A stretch of DNA of 64,000 bases from Aliiroseovarius subalbicans (GCF_022678625.1 NZ_JALBYQ010000003.1:124001-188000); one strand, 5' to 3'; numbered from the stretch's first letter, positions 17,554-25,780 are shown. A program made the numbers and translations. Notes: a model not told the origin generated them from the letters alone.

Positions 17554-18876
17554 ATGGCAGACCTGCACAGCAAATTCCTGGGCATCGAAAGCCCGAACCC
17601 GTTCTGGCTGGCCTCGGCCCCGCCCACCGACAAGGAATACAACGTGCGCCGCGCGTTTGAGGCCGGCTGGGGCGGCGTGGTCTGGAAGACCCTGGGCGAA
17701 GCCGGGCCGCCAATCGTCAACGTCTCGGGCCCGCGTTATGGTGCGATTTTCGGTGCGGATCGTCGCCTGCTAGGCCTGAACAACATCGAGCTGATCACCG
17801 ACCGCCCGCTTGAGGTGAACCTTGAGGAAATCACGCGGGTCAAGCGCGACTATCCCGACCGCGCAGTGATCGTCAGCCTGATGGTCCCGTGCGAGGAAGA
17901 ACCGTGGAAGAAGATCCTGCGTGAGGTCGAATTGACCGGCGCGGACGGGGTCGAGCTGAACTTCGGCTGCCCGCATGGCATGGCTGAACGCGGCATGGGG
18001 TCCGCCGTGGGGCAAGTGCCGGAATACATTGAAATGGTCACGGGCTGGGTCAAGAAGCACTCGCACCTGCCGTGCATCGTCAAGCTGACGCCGAACATTT
18101 CTGACATCCGTCTCCCCGCTCAGGCCGCCAAACGCGGTGGCGCGGATGCGGTCAGCCTGATCAATACGATCACCTCGATCACATCGGTCAATCTGGACGC
18201 GATGGCGCCTGAGCCGATGATCGACGGCATGGGCACCCACGGCGGCTATTGCGGCCCGGCGGTGAAGCCAATCGCGCTGAACATGGTGTCGAAGATCGCC
18301 ACCGACCCGGAAACCCAGGGCCTGCCGATCAGCGGCATTGGCGGCGTGACCACCTGGCGTGATGCGGCCGAGTTCATGGCTTTGGGCGCGGGCAACGTGC
18401 AGGTATGCACCGCCGCCATGACCTTTGGCTTCAAGGTGGTGCAGGAAATGATTTCGGGCCTCAGCCAGTGGATGGACGAAAAGGGCTATACCTCAACCGC
18501 CGACTTTGTCGGCGCCGCCGCGCCCAAGGCGACCGAGTGGCAACACCTGAATCTGGATTTCGTCACCAAGGCGGTGATCAACCAGGACGACTGCATCAAA
18601 TGCGGGCGCTGTTACGCGGCGTGCGAGGATACCTCGCACCAAGCGATCGAGATGTCGGACGACCGCGTGTTCAGCGTGAAGGACGACGAATGCGTTGCCT
18701 GCAACCTGTGCGTCAACGTCTGCCCGGTCGAAGGCTGCATCACCATGCGCACGCTGGACCCCGGAGAAGTAGATGAGCGTACCGGCATGGTCATTCCCGA
18801 CGATAAGCGCAGCTGGCTGGAGCACCCGAATAACCCTTCGGCTGACCCGAACATGTGCATCACGCGCGGACAATAA
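17554..18876 (+). CDS. preA: NAD-dependent dihydropyrimidine dehydrogenase subunit PreA
   Basis: A 440-residue protein: a dihydroorotate-dehydrogenase-like FMN barrel (1 to about 310), then a ferredoxin domain with two clusters, CIKCGRCYAAC (about 347-357) and CVACNLCVNVCP (about 380). It is the catalytic subunit reducing uracil/thymine. The mobile loop around residues 132-155 reads FGCPHGMAERGMGSAVGQ; where mammalian DPD has its catalytic Cys (GLACGQ) this has Val, which I believe is common in bacterial PreA. Forms an operon with preT; a stem-loop follows the stop. Confidence 0.92.
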   Translation: MADLHSKFLGIESPNPFWLASAPPTDKEYNVRRAFEAGWGGVVWKTLGEAGPPIVNVSGPRYGAIFGADRRLLGLNNIELITDRPLEVNLEEITRVKRDYPDRAVIVSLMVPCEEEPWKKILREVELTGADGVELNFGCPHGMAERGMGSAVGQVPEYIEMVTGWVKKHSHLPCIVKLTPNISDIRLPAQAAKRGGADAVSLINTITSITSVNLDAMAPEPMIDGMGTHGGYCGPAVKPIALNMVSKIATDPETQGLPISGIGGVTTWRDAAEFMALGAGNVQVCTAAMTFGFKVVQEMISGLSQWMDEKGYTSTADFVGAAAPKATEWQHLNLDFVTKAVINQDDCIKCGRCYAACEDTSHQAIEMSDDRVFSVKDDECVACNLCVNVCPVEGCITMRTLDPGEVDERTGMVIPDDKRSWLEHPNNPSADPNMCITRGQ

Positions 18877-18887
18877 GCATTGATCTA

Positions 18888-18912
18888 CCCCGGCGCTGTG
18901 CTAGCGTCGGGG
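18888..18912. terminator. Stem-loop after preA, abutting the RutR box
   Basis: A 10-bp stem with one G-U pair (CCCCGGCGCT / AGCGTCGGGG) and a 5-base loop, 11 bases after the preA stop. There is no U-run after it, so it is either a weak terminator or a 3'-end stabiliser. Its right arm ends directly before the palindrome at 18913. Confidence 0.5.
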
Positions 18913-18928
18913 CTGACCAACTGGTCAA
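18913..18928. promoter_or_regulatory. RutR-type operator between preA and the hydrolase genes
   Basis: CTGACCAACTGGTCAA matches the RutR consensus (TTGACCA-N2-TGGTCAA) at 13 of 14 specified positions, with a perfect inner palindrome TGACCA-AC-TGGTCA. RutR is the uracil-responsive TetR-family regulator of pyrimidine degradation in Proteobacteria. The site is 171 bp before the hydrolase gene and inside a pyrimidine catabolic locus, which makes the assignment strong. No rutR gene is present in the window. Confidence 0.8.
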
Positions 18929-18986
18929 AGAACACAACGCGACAGACCCCGCAAACGGGGCACACGCGCAACAGGGAACAGAGGGT

Positions 18987-19097
18987 ATGCCAAACGCCCC
19001 TTACACCGCCCCGGTCCTGACCGGATCACCGCCCGTTTCGGCGGTGCGACGCGCTGTTTCCTGCCCTGCGTCCTTCATTCCCGACAGGAGATCGTGA
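18987..19097 (+). CDS. Possible 36-residue leader ORF before the hydrolase gene
   Basis: An ATG at 18987, preceded by CAGAGGG, opens a 36-codon frame starting MPNAPYTAPVL and ending in TGA one base before the ATG of the next gene. Pro/Ala/Ser/Arg-rich; no family recognised. Its placement downstream of the RutR box and directly against the next start would allow translational coupling. It could equally be chance in GC-rich DNA. Confidence 0.3.
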   Translation: MPNAPYTAPVLTGSPPVSAVRRAVSCPASFIPDRRS

Positions 19098-19098
19098 C

Positions 19099-20349
19099 AT
19101 GGCAGCCCCCGGCGAAAACATGAAGATCAATGGCGACCGGCTGTGGGACAGCCTGATGGAGATGGCCAAGATCGGCCCCGGCATCGCCGGCGGCAACAAC
19201 CGCCAGACCGTGACAGACGAAGACGGCGTGGGCCGCCACCTGTTCGCCGACTGGTGCAAGGCCGCGGGCATGACGATGGGCGTGGACACGATGGGCAACA
19301 TGTTTGCCCGGCGCGAAGGCACCGACCCCGACGCCCTGCCCGTCTATGTCGGCAGTCATCTGGATACACAGCCTACCGGCGGCAAATATGACGGTGTGCT
19401 GGGCGTGCTCGGCGGACTGGAGATCATCCGCACCCTGAACGACCTGGGCGTGAAGACGAAGCACCCGATCGTGGTCACCAACTGGACCAACGAAGAAGGC
19501 ACGCGCTTCGCCCCCGCCATGCTGGCCTCGGGCGTCTTTGCAGGCGTTCACACACAGGACTGGGCATACGATCGTGAAGATCACGACGGCAAGAAGTTCG
19601 GCGATGAACTGGCCCGGATCGGCTGGAAGGGCGACGAGGAAGTTGGCGCGCGCAAGATGCACGCGATGTTCGAGCTGCACATCGAACAAGGCCCCATTCT
19701 TGAGGCCGAGGGCAAGGACATCGGCGTCGTCACCCACGGTCAGGGCCTGTCCTGGACGCAAGTCACCATAACCGGCAAGGACAGCCACACCGGGTCCACC
19801 CCGATGCCGATGCGCAAGAACGCAGGGCTGGGCATGGCGCGGGTACTGGAGGCGGTGGACCAGATCGCATGGTCGCACAAACCCCATGCTGTGGGCGCGG
19901 CCGGACATATCGACGTCTACCCGAATTCGCGCAACGTGATCCCCGGCAAGGTCGTGTTCACCGTCGACTTCCGTTCGCCCGACCTGTCGGTCATCGAAGA
20001 CATGGAGGCGCGGCTACGCGTTGAGGCCCAGAAGATCTGCGACGACATGGGCTTGGGCATTGAATTCGAAAAGGTTGGCGGCTTTGACCCGGTGACCTTC
20101 GACGAAGGCTGCGTGACAGCGGTGCGCAACGCAGCGGAGCGGCTGGGCTACAGCCACATGAACCTGATTTCTGGCGCCGGGCATGATGCCTGCTGGGTCA
20201 ACAAGGTCGCGCCAACGGCGATGGTGATGTGCCCCTGCGTGGACGGGTTGTCCCATAACGAGGCGGAAGAGATCTCGAAAGAATGGGCCACAGCGGGCGC
20301 GGATGTGCTGATGCACGCCGTGGTCGAAACGGCGGGGATTGTTGAATAG
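19099..20349 (+). CDS. Zn-dependent N-carbamoyl-beta-alanine / N-carbamoyl amino acid hydrolase (M20 family)
   Basis: A 416-residue member of the hydantoinase/carbamoylase branch of M20 peptidases. Metal and catalytic motifs are GSHLDTQPTGGKYDG (about residue 91), TNEEGTRFAPAM (about 131), ELHIEQGP (about 194) and SGAGHDACWV near residue 357. The arrangement next to dihydropyrimidinase and PreTA indicates hydrolysis of N-carbamoyl-beta-alanine to beta-alanine, CO2 and ammonia, the third step of the reductive pyrimidine route. The ATG at 19099 has AGGAG 6 bases upstream. Confidence 0.88.
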   Translation: MAAPGENMKINGDRLWDSLMEMAKIGPGIAGGNNRQTVTDEDGVGRHLFADWCKAAGMTMGVDTMGNMFARREGTDPDALPVYVGSHLDTQPTGGKYDGVLGVLGGLEIIRTLNDLGVKTKHPIVVTNWTNEEGTRFAPAMLASGVFAGVHTQDWAYDREDHDGKKFGDELARIGWKGDEEVGARKMHAMFELHIEQGPILEAEGKDIGVVTHGQGLSWTQVTITGKDSHTGSTPMPMRKNAGLGMARVLEAVDQIAWSHKPHAVGAAGHIDVYPNSRNVIPGKVVFTVDFRSPDLSVIEDMEARLRVEAQKICDDMGLGIEFEKVGGFDPVTFDEGCVTAVRNAAERLGYSHMNLISGAGHDACWVNKVAPTAMVMCPCVDGLSHNEAEEISKEWATAGADVLMHAVVETAGIVE

Positions 20350-20356
20350 GGCGCAA

Positions 20357-20408
20357 CCGGGGGGCCAGCCCCCCGGACCCCCCGGGATATTTTCGGCAAG
20401 AAAATGAG
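20357..20408. repeat. GC-rich hairpin plus GGGATATTTTCGGCAAGAAAATGA tail, intergenic repeat type
   Basis: A perfect 8-bp stem (CCGGGGGG at 20357-20364 and CCCCCCGG at 20369-20376, loop CCAG) is followed by a further C-run and an AT-rich tail. From memory, G-block hairpins followed by GATATTT-type tails recur between genes in Rhodobacterales genomes. It sits in the 89-bp gap between the carbamoyl hydrolase and hydA genes and may tune relative expression by RNA folding. No second copy was found in this window. Confidence 0.55.
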
Positions 20409-20438
20409 AAATGCCGATCCGAGATAGGGAGAGACACC

Positions 20439-21893
20439 ATGAGCACTGTCATCAAGAACGGGACCATTGTCACCGCCGACCTGACCTACAAGGCCGATGT
20501 CCTTGTGGAGGGCGGCAAGATTGTCGAGATCGGCCCGGACCTGAAGGGCGACAAGGCGTTGGACGCCACGGGCTGTTACGTGATGCCGGGCGGGATCGAC
20601 CCGCATACGCATCTTGAGATGCCGTTCATGGGGACGTACTCCAGCGATGACTTCGAGTCAGGCACCCGTGCGGGGCTCGCGGGTGGCACCACAATGGTGG
20701 TTGATTTTGCCCTGCCCAACCAGGGTGAAAGCCTGCTGGATGCGCTGAAACGGTGGGACAACAAGTCGACCCGCGCGAATTGCGATTACTCGTTCCACAT
20801 GGCGATCACCTGGTGGGGGGAACAGGTCTGGAACGACATGGAAACGGTCGTGAAGGAACGCGGCATCAACACGTTCAAGCATTTCCTTGCCTACAAGGGT
20901 GCGTTGATGGTGAATGATGACGAGCTGTTTCACAGCTTCACCCGCTGCGCCGATCTGGGCGCGACGCCGCTGGTGCACGCCGAGAACGGCGACGTGGTGG
21001 CCGAGCTGTCCGCGCGTCTGCTGGCCGAGGGCAACACTGGCCCCGAGGCGCATGCCTATTCCCGTCCGCCACAGGTTGAGGGCGAGGCGACCAACCGCGC
21101 GATCATGATCGCCGACATGGCCGGCGCGCCATTGTATGTGGTGCATACATCCTGCGAGGAAAGCCACGAGGCGATCCGCCGCGCGCGGATGCAGGGCAAG
21201 CGGGTCTGGGGCGAACCGTTGATCCAGCACCTGACGCTGGATGAAAGCGAGTATTTCAACGAAGACTGGGACCACGCCGCGCGCCGCGTGATGAGCCCGC
21301 CGTTCCGCAACAAGCAGCATCAGGACAGCCTGTGGGCGGGTCTTCAGTCCGGCAGTTTGAGCGTCGTGGCCACCGACCACTGCGCCTTTACCACCGAGCA
21401 GAAGCGCTATGGTGTCGGCGACTTCACGAAAATTCCCAATGGAACCGGGGGGTTGGAGGACCGCATGCCGATGCTTTGGACCCACGGGGTGAACACCGGG
21501 CGCATCACGATGAATGAATTCGTTGCCGTCACCTCGACCAACATCGCCAAGATCCTGAATTGCTACCCCAAGAAGGGTGCGATTCTGGTCGGCGCGGATG
21601 CGGACCTGGTGGTTTGGGATCCTGAGAAGGAAAAGACCATCGGCGCGGATATTCAGCAATCGGCGATCGATTACAACGTGTTCGAAGGCAAGCACGTCAA
21701 GGGCCTGCCGCGCTATACCCTGACACGTGGCCAGGTGGCCGTGATGGACGGTGAAATCAATACCCAGGAAGGCCACGGCAAGTTCGTTGGTCGCCAGCCG
21801 AACGCCACGGTAAACCGCGCCCTGAGCCAATGGAAAGACCTGACCGCCCCGCGCCCAGTGGAACGGTCCGGCATCCCCGCAACCGGAGTATGA
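20439..21893 (+). CDS. hydA: Dihydropyrimidinase
   Basis: A 484-residue cyclic amidohydrolase. Metal ligands are all visible: GGIDPHTHLEMPF (about residue 55), the carbamylated lysine in FKHFLAYKGALM (about 150), VHAENGD (about 183), YVVHTSC (about 239) and ATDHCAF with the catalytic Asp (about 312). It opens dihydrouracil/dihydrothymine to N-carbamoyl-beta-amino acids. GGGAGAG precedes the ATG. The ABC transporter ATPase starts 1 base after its stop, so pathway and uptake are one transcription unit. Confidence 0.93.
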   Translation: MSTVIKNGTIVTADLTYKADVLVEGGKIVEIGPDLKGDKALDATGCYVMPGGIDPHTHLEMPFMGTYSSDDFESGTRAGLAGGTTMVVDFALPNQGESLLDALKRWDNKSTRANCDYSFHMAITWWGEQVWNDMETVVKERGINTFKHFLAYKGALMVNDDELFHSFTRCADLGATPLVHAENGDVVAELSARLLAEGNTGPEAHAYSRPPQVEGEATNRAIMIADMAGAPLYVVHTSCEESHEAIRRARMQGKRVWGEPLIQHLTLDESEYFNEDWDHAARRVMSPPFRNKQHQDSLWAGLQSGSLSVVATDHCAFTTEQKRYGVGDFTKIPNGTGGLEDRMPMLWTHGVNTGRITMNEFVAVTSTNIAKILNCYPKKGAILVGADADLVVWDPEKEKTIGADIQQSAIDYNVFEGKHVKGLPRYTLTRGQVAVMDGEINTQEGHGKFVGRQPNATVNRALSQWKDLTAPRPVERSGIPATGV

Positions 21894-21894
21894 C

Positions 21895-22680
21895 GTGACT
21901 GCACCCCCCGTGATCGAGGCGAAAGACCTCGACCTGACCTTCCAGACCAATGACGGTCCGATCCATGCGCTGAAGGGCGTGGATCTGACCATCGACAAGG
22001 GCGATTTCGTCAGCTTCATCGGCCCGTCCGGTTGTGGCAAGACCACGTTTCTGCGGGTGATTGCGGCGTTGGAGCATCCGACCGGCGGCACCATTACCGT
22101 CAACGGCATGACCCCGGACGAAGCGCGGCGCCAGCGCGCTTATGGCTATGTGTTTCAGGCCGCCGGGCTTTACCCGTGGCGCACCATTCGCGGCAACATC
22201 AAACTGCCGTTGGAGATCATGGGATATTCCAAGGAACAGCAGGACGAGAACGTCGAAAAGGTGCTGGAACTGGTCGACCTGAAGGGGTTCGGCAAGAAGT
22301 TCCCCTGGCAGTTGTCGGGCGGCATGCAGCAGCGCGCCTCGATCGCCCGTGCCTTGGCGTTTGACGCGGAAATCCTGCTCATGGATGAACCGTTCGGGGC
22401 GCTGGATGAGATCGTGCGGGATCATTTGAACGAACAGCTTTTGGCGCTGTGGGCGCGCACGAAAAAAACCATCGGCTTCGTCACCCACTCGATCCCCGAG
22501 GCGGTGTATCTGTCGACCAAGATCGTGGTGATGAGCCCGCGCCCGGGGCGGATCACCGATGTGATTGAAAGCCCGCTGCCCAAGGAACGCCCGCTGGATA
22601 TTCGCGACACGCCCGAGTTTCTGGAGGTCGCACACCGGGTGCGCGAAGGTCTGCGCGCGGGGCATGCCTATGACGACTGA
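21895..22680 (+). CDS. ABC transporter ATP-binding protein (nitrate/sulfonate/thiamine-precursor type), probable pyrimidine uptake
   Basis: A 261-residue ATPase starting at GTG 21895. Walker A GPSGCGKTT (about residue 43), signature LSGGMQQRASIARAL (about 141), Walker B ILLMDEPFGALD and the switch His in VTHSIPEAV place it in the TauB/SsuB/ThiZ sub-family. It energises the two permeases at 23012-24729. Co-transcription with dihydropyrimidinase suggests the cargo is uracil/thymine, a hydantoin or related pyrimidine. Confidence 0.88.
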   Translation: MTAPPVIEAKDLDLTFQTNDGPIHALKGVDLTIDKGDFVSFIGPSGCGKTTFLRVIAALEHPTGGTITVNGMTPDEARRQRAYGYVFQAAGLYPWRTIRGNIKLPLEIMGYSKEQQDENVEKVLELVDLKGFGKKFPWQLSGGMQQRASIARALAFDAEILLMDEPFGALDEIVRDHLNEQLLALWARTKKTIGFVTHSIPEAVYLSTKIVVMSPRPGRITDVIESPLPKERPLDIRDTPEFLEVAHRVREGLRAGHAYDD

Positions 22681-22768
22681 AACGCGAAAGTTTAAACCTT
22701 TTAAAGCGGGCAACGGCCCGCAGTTTAAACTGTTTAAACCGTTTAAAGAGGGGCGCGCGGATGGCTGA
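22670..22768 (+). CDS. Possible 32-residue FK-repeat ORF spanning the TTTAAA hairpin
   Basis: An ATG at 22670, overlapping the 3' end of the ATPase gene, opens a frame whose product begins MTTETRKFKPFK and continues with another FKLFKPFK unit; its stop overlaps the ATG of the next gene (22761). The FKx repeat is the direct consequence of TTTAAA units spaced 9 bases. It could couple translation of the ATPase and the membrane protein, or be an incidental reading of a DNA/RNA element. No known family. Confidence 0.3.
   Translation: MTTETRKFKPFKAGNGPQFKLFKPFKEGRADG
22690..22739. repeat. TTTAAA-repeat stem-loop inside the transporter operon
   Basis: TTTAAA occurs at 22691, 22700, 22724, 22733 and 22742, always in steps of 9 bases apart from the central gap. 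The two sides pair around a GC-rich core: CGGGC (22707-22711), loop AACG, GCCCG (22716-22720), and outwards TTTAAA with TTTAAA twice, ending with G22690-C22739. This is a long imperfect hairpin of about 19 pairs with a 2-base bulge and a short internal loop. Position between the ATPase and the permease genes suggests an mRNA processing or stability element. Confidence 0.7.
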
Positions 22769-23015
22769 AATGACCCCCGACGATGTGCGCCGCGTGCGCA
22801 GCGCCTTCATCTTCCGCATGGGATATGTGGCGGTGCTTTGGCTGGGCTGTGCCCTGTTGCTGCACCGCTTTGGCCTCCAGGGGCTGACCCTGACCATCGT
22901 GGTCCTGGCCCTGCCCATCGCAATAGCCCTGATCGCGCCGATGGACTGGCGCTGGCTGAACAAGCACCCGCGATCGGTAAACCGGTTCGGGCTGCGCATG
23001 GGGGCGCGGGAATGA
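22761..23015 (+). CDS. Small two-TM membrane protein of the ABC operon (unknown function)
   Basis: An 84-residue protein with two hydrophobic segments (about 21-38 and 43-60) and basic ends; begins MAEMTPDDVRRV. No family recognised beyond a conserved companion of pyrimidine-type ABC operons, which I cannot prove here. Its stop overlaps the start of the first permease (ATGA), so it is translated in the same operon. It may assist permease assembly; this is a guess from position. Confidence 0.7.
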   Translation: MAEMTPDDVRRVRSAFIFRMGYVAVLWLGCALLLHRFGLQGLTLTIVVLALPIAIALIAPMDWRWLNKHPRSVNRFGLRMGARE

Positions 23016-23887
23016 ACAGGATCGTGCCCATCCTGACCGTCGTTCTGGCCATCGTCGTGCTGTGGTATGGCGCGGCGATTGGCATGAACAAAAAATGGGC
23101 GCTGGATCAGGCCGGGCGCGCAGGCGTCGAGTTGAGCACCAGCGAGGTGATCGCGGACACCTGGAGCCAGGACCGCCCGGTCCTGCCCGCGCCGCACCAG
23201 GTGGCGCAGGAGCTGTGGAAGACCACCGGCGCGATGGTCCTGAAGGGCCGCGCCATGTCGAAACGCAGCCTGATCTTTCACGGCTGGATCACCCTGTCGG
23301 CCACCCTGTTGGGCTTTGCCATTGGCACCGGGGCGGGCATTCTGCTGGCCGTCGGCATCGTGCACAACCGCGCGATGGATATGAGCGTTATGCCCTGGGC
23401 GATTGCGTCGCAAACCATCCCCATTCTGGCGATTGCACCGATGATCATCGTGGTTCTGAACAGCGTCGGCATTCAGGGGTTGCTGCCCAAGGCGTTCATC
23501 TCGGCCTATCTGTCCTTCTTTCCGGTCGTGGTCGGTATGGTGAAGGGGCTGCGCAGCCCCGATGCGATGCAGCTGGACCTGTTGCGCACCTATAATGCCT
23601 CGGGGGGTGAGACGTTTCGCAAGCTGCGGCTGCCGTCCTCGATGCCGTATCTGTTCACCAGCTTGAAAATCGGTATGGCCGCGTCGCTGGTCGGTGCCAT
23701 CGTGGGCGAACTTCCCACCGGCGCCATTCGCGGACTTGGCGCGCGGATGTTGACCGGCAGCTACTACGGTCAGACGATCCAGATCTGGAGCGCGCTGTTC
23801 GCCGCCGCCATTCTAGCCGCCAGCCTGGTGGGCATCATCGGCTTGATCGAACGGCGGATGCTGAAACGGATGGGGGCAAAACAATGA
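23012..23887 (+). CDS. ABC transporter permease 1
   Basis: A 291-residue BPD_transp_1-type permease, starting at the ATG that overlaps the stop of the small membrane gene. An N-terminal anchor (5-25) is followed by a long periplasmic stretch and about five TM segments; the EAA-like loop is around DLLRTYNASGGETFRKLRLP (about 190-209). The long segment between TM1 and TM2 is unusual compared with SsuC. Pairs with the 281-residue permease to form a heterodimeric channel. Confidence 0.87.
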   Translation: MNRIVPILTVVLAIVVLWYGAAIGMNKKWALDQAGRAGVELSTSEVIADTWSQDRPVLPAPHQVAQELWKTTGAMVLKGRAMSKRSLIFHGWITLSATLLGFAIGTGAGILLAVGIVHNRAMDMSVMPWAIASQTIPILAIAPMIIVVLNSVGIQGLLPKAFISAYLSFFPVVVGMVKGLRSPDAMQLDLLRTYNASGGETFRKLRLPSSMPYLFTSLKIGMAASLVGAIVGELPTGAIRGLGARMLTGSYYGQTIQIWSALFAAAILAASLVGIIGLIERRMLKRMGAKQ

Positions 23888-24729
23888 TCTGGATTGCTTT
23901 CGCCATCGTCTTTTGGGCCGCAACCTGGGGACTGAATTCCTGGATCGCCAATGGCCCCTTTGCCGCCACCCGCGCCGCGCGTCTGGCGGTGCCGGTGATC
24001 TTCGGCGTGACCATCATCGTGGTGTGGGAGGCATTGGTGCGCGGCTTGGCTGTGCCCAGCGTGATCCTGCCCCCGCCCAGCGCAATTGCCGCGAAATTCG
24101 CGACCTCGATCCCGACCTTGTGGGAGGATTTCGTGCAGACCTTCGTGAAGGGCGCGCTGAGCGGATATCTCATTGGCTGCGGATCCGCCTTCGTGACAGC
24201 AGTGCTGATCGATCGCTCGCCATTCCTGCAACGCGGGCTGTTGCCTGTGGGCAATTTCATCGCCGCCCTGCCGATCATCGGCACCGCGCCGATCCTGGTG
24301 ATGTGGTTCGGCTTCGACTGGCACTCCAAGGCCGCCGTGGTTGTCGTGATGGTGTTCTTTCCGATGCTGGTGAACACGGTGCAGGGCCTGGCCGCGACGG
24401 ATGCGATGCAGCGCGACCTGATGCACACCTATTCCGCGTCCTATTGGCAGCGCCTGCTGAAACTGCGCCTGCCCGCCGCCATGCCCGCGATCTTCAACGG
24501 GCTTAAAATTGCGACAACCCTTGCGCTGATCGGTGCTATCGTTGCTGAATTCTTCGGCAGCCCGATCAAAGGCATGGGCTTTCGCATTTCGACCGAGGTG
24601 GGTCGGCTGGGCCTTGATATGGTCTGGGCAGAAATCACGGTCGCAGCACTGGCCGGCTCGGCGTTCTATGGGATCGTCGCAACAATCGAGAAGGGGGTCA
24701 CCTTCTGGCACCCCTCGCAAAGAGGTTGA
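23884..24729 (+). CDS. ABC transporter permease 2
   Basis: A 281-residue permease with about six or seven TM segments and an EAA-like loop around MHTYSASYWQRLLKLRLP (about 180-197), close in sequence to the loop of permease 1, consistent with gene duplication. ATGA overlap with the previous gene. Works with the ATPase at 21895 and the binding protein at 24769. Confidence 0.88.
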   Translation: MIWIAFAIVFWAATWGLNSWIANGPFAATRAARLAVPVIFGVTIIVVWEALVRGLAVPSVILPPPSAIAAKFATSIPTLWEDFVQTFVKGALSGYLIGCGSAFVTAVLIDRSPFLQRGLLPVGNFIAALPIIGTAPILVMWFGFDWHSKAAVVVVMVFFPMLVNTVQGLAATDAMQRDLMHTYSASYWQRLLKLRLPAAMPAIFNGLKIATTLALIGAIVAEFFGSPIKGMGFRISTEVGRLGLDMVWAEITVAALAGSAFYGIVATIEKGVTFWHPSQRG

Positions 24730-24768
24730 GCAAAAGCAATCAACCAATAACCAACGGGAGAAGACGAC

Positions 24769-25752
24769 ATGATGAAAACACTGAAAGGCACGCTGGGGGC
24801 GATGGCCCTGATGTCCACCTCGGCGATGGCCGCGGATGACGTGACACTGCAACTGAAATGGGTCACGCAAGCCCAGTTCGCGGGGTATTACGTGGCGCTG
24901 GAAAACGGGTTCTACGCCGATGAGGATCTGAACGTGACGATCAAGCCCGGTGGCCCCGACGTGGCCCCGGTGCAGGTTCTGATGGGCGGTGGCGCCGACG
25001 TGATGGTCGACTGGATGCCCTCCGCCCTGGCCGCCCGCGAACAGGGCGCGCCGGTGGTGAACATCGCCCAGCCGTTCAAAAGCTCAGGCATGATGCTAAC
25101 CTGCCGCAAGGACACCGGCATCACCAGCCCCGCCGATTTCGCCGGCAACACGCTGGGCGTCTGGTTCTATGGCAACGAATACCCGTTCCTGAGCTGGATG
25201 AGCAGCCTTGGCATCTCGACCGAGGGCGGCGATGGCGTGACGGTTCTGAAACAAGGCTTCAACGTCGATCCGCTGCTGCAAGGTCAGGCGGCCTGCGTGT
25301 CCACCATGACCTATAACGAATACTGGCAGGTGATCGACGCGGGCCTGTCCGCCGACGATCTGGTGACCTTCAAATACGAAGATCAGGGCGTGGCGACGCT
25401 GGAGGACGGCCTGTATGTGCTTGAGGACAAGCTGGGCGACGACGCCTTTGTCGGCCAGATGGAGCGCTTTGTCCGCGCCAGCATGAAGGGCTGGAAATGG
25501 GCCGAGGAGAACCCGGAAGACGCCGCGATGATCGTGCTGGAATATGACGAGACCGGCGCCCAGACCGAAAAGCACCAGGTGCGCATGATGGGTGAGATCG
25601 CCAAGCTGACCGCAGGCTCGACCGGCGCGCTGGACGTGGCGGATTATGATCGCACCGTGGCCACCCTGATGGGCGGCGGGTCCGACCCGGTCATCACCAA
25701 GATGCCCGAGGGTGCATATTCCCTGGCCATCACCGACGCGGCGCTGAAGTAA
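24769..25752 (+). CDS. ABC transporter substrate-binding protein (NMT1/THI5-like)
   Basis: A 327-residue secreted protein with a signal peptide ending TSAMA-AD (about residue 22) and a NMT1/THI5-like body (LQLKWVTQAQFAGYYVALENG at the start is the ThiY/RibY-type signature, here quoted in part as LKWVTQAQFAGYYVA). ThiY binds formylaminopyrimidine and related proteins bind other heterocycles, which suits a pyrimidine-type cargo. Last gene of the operon; a strong terminator follows. Confidence 0.87.
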   Translation: MMKTLKGTLGAMALMSTSAMAADDVTLQLKWVTQAQFAGYYVALENGFYADEDLNVTIKPGGPDVAPVQVLMGGGADVMVDWMPSALAAREQGAPVVNIAQPFKSSGMMLTCRKDTGITSPADFAGNTLGVWFYGNEYPFLSWMSSLGISTEGGDGVTVLKQGFNVDPLLQGQAACVSTMTYNEYWQVIDAGLSADDLVTFKYEDQGVATLEDGLYVLEDKLGDDAFVGQMERFVRASMKGWKWAEENPEDAAMIVLEYDETGAQTEKHQVRMMGEIAKLTAGSTGALDVADYDRTVATLMGGGSDPVITKMPEGAYSLAITDAALK

Positions 25753-25780
25753 GCCCCGCCAATAGACCAAGCCAACGCAA

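Noticed and set aside
20658-22109. A 483-codon minus-strand frame over hydA
   Set aside because: Antisense of dihydropyrimidinase; no recognisable domain.
22553-23413. A 286-codon minus-strand frame with FKRFKQFK repeats
   Set aside because: The repeats arise because TTTAAA is palindromic; the rest is antisense of the permease genes.
24730-24768. TPP riboswitch before the ThiY-like binding protein or its operon
   Set aside because: The gap is 39 bp and no CUGAGA-type motif or long leader is present here or before 19099.
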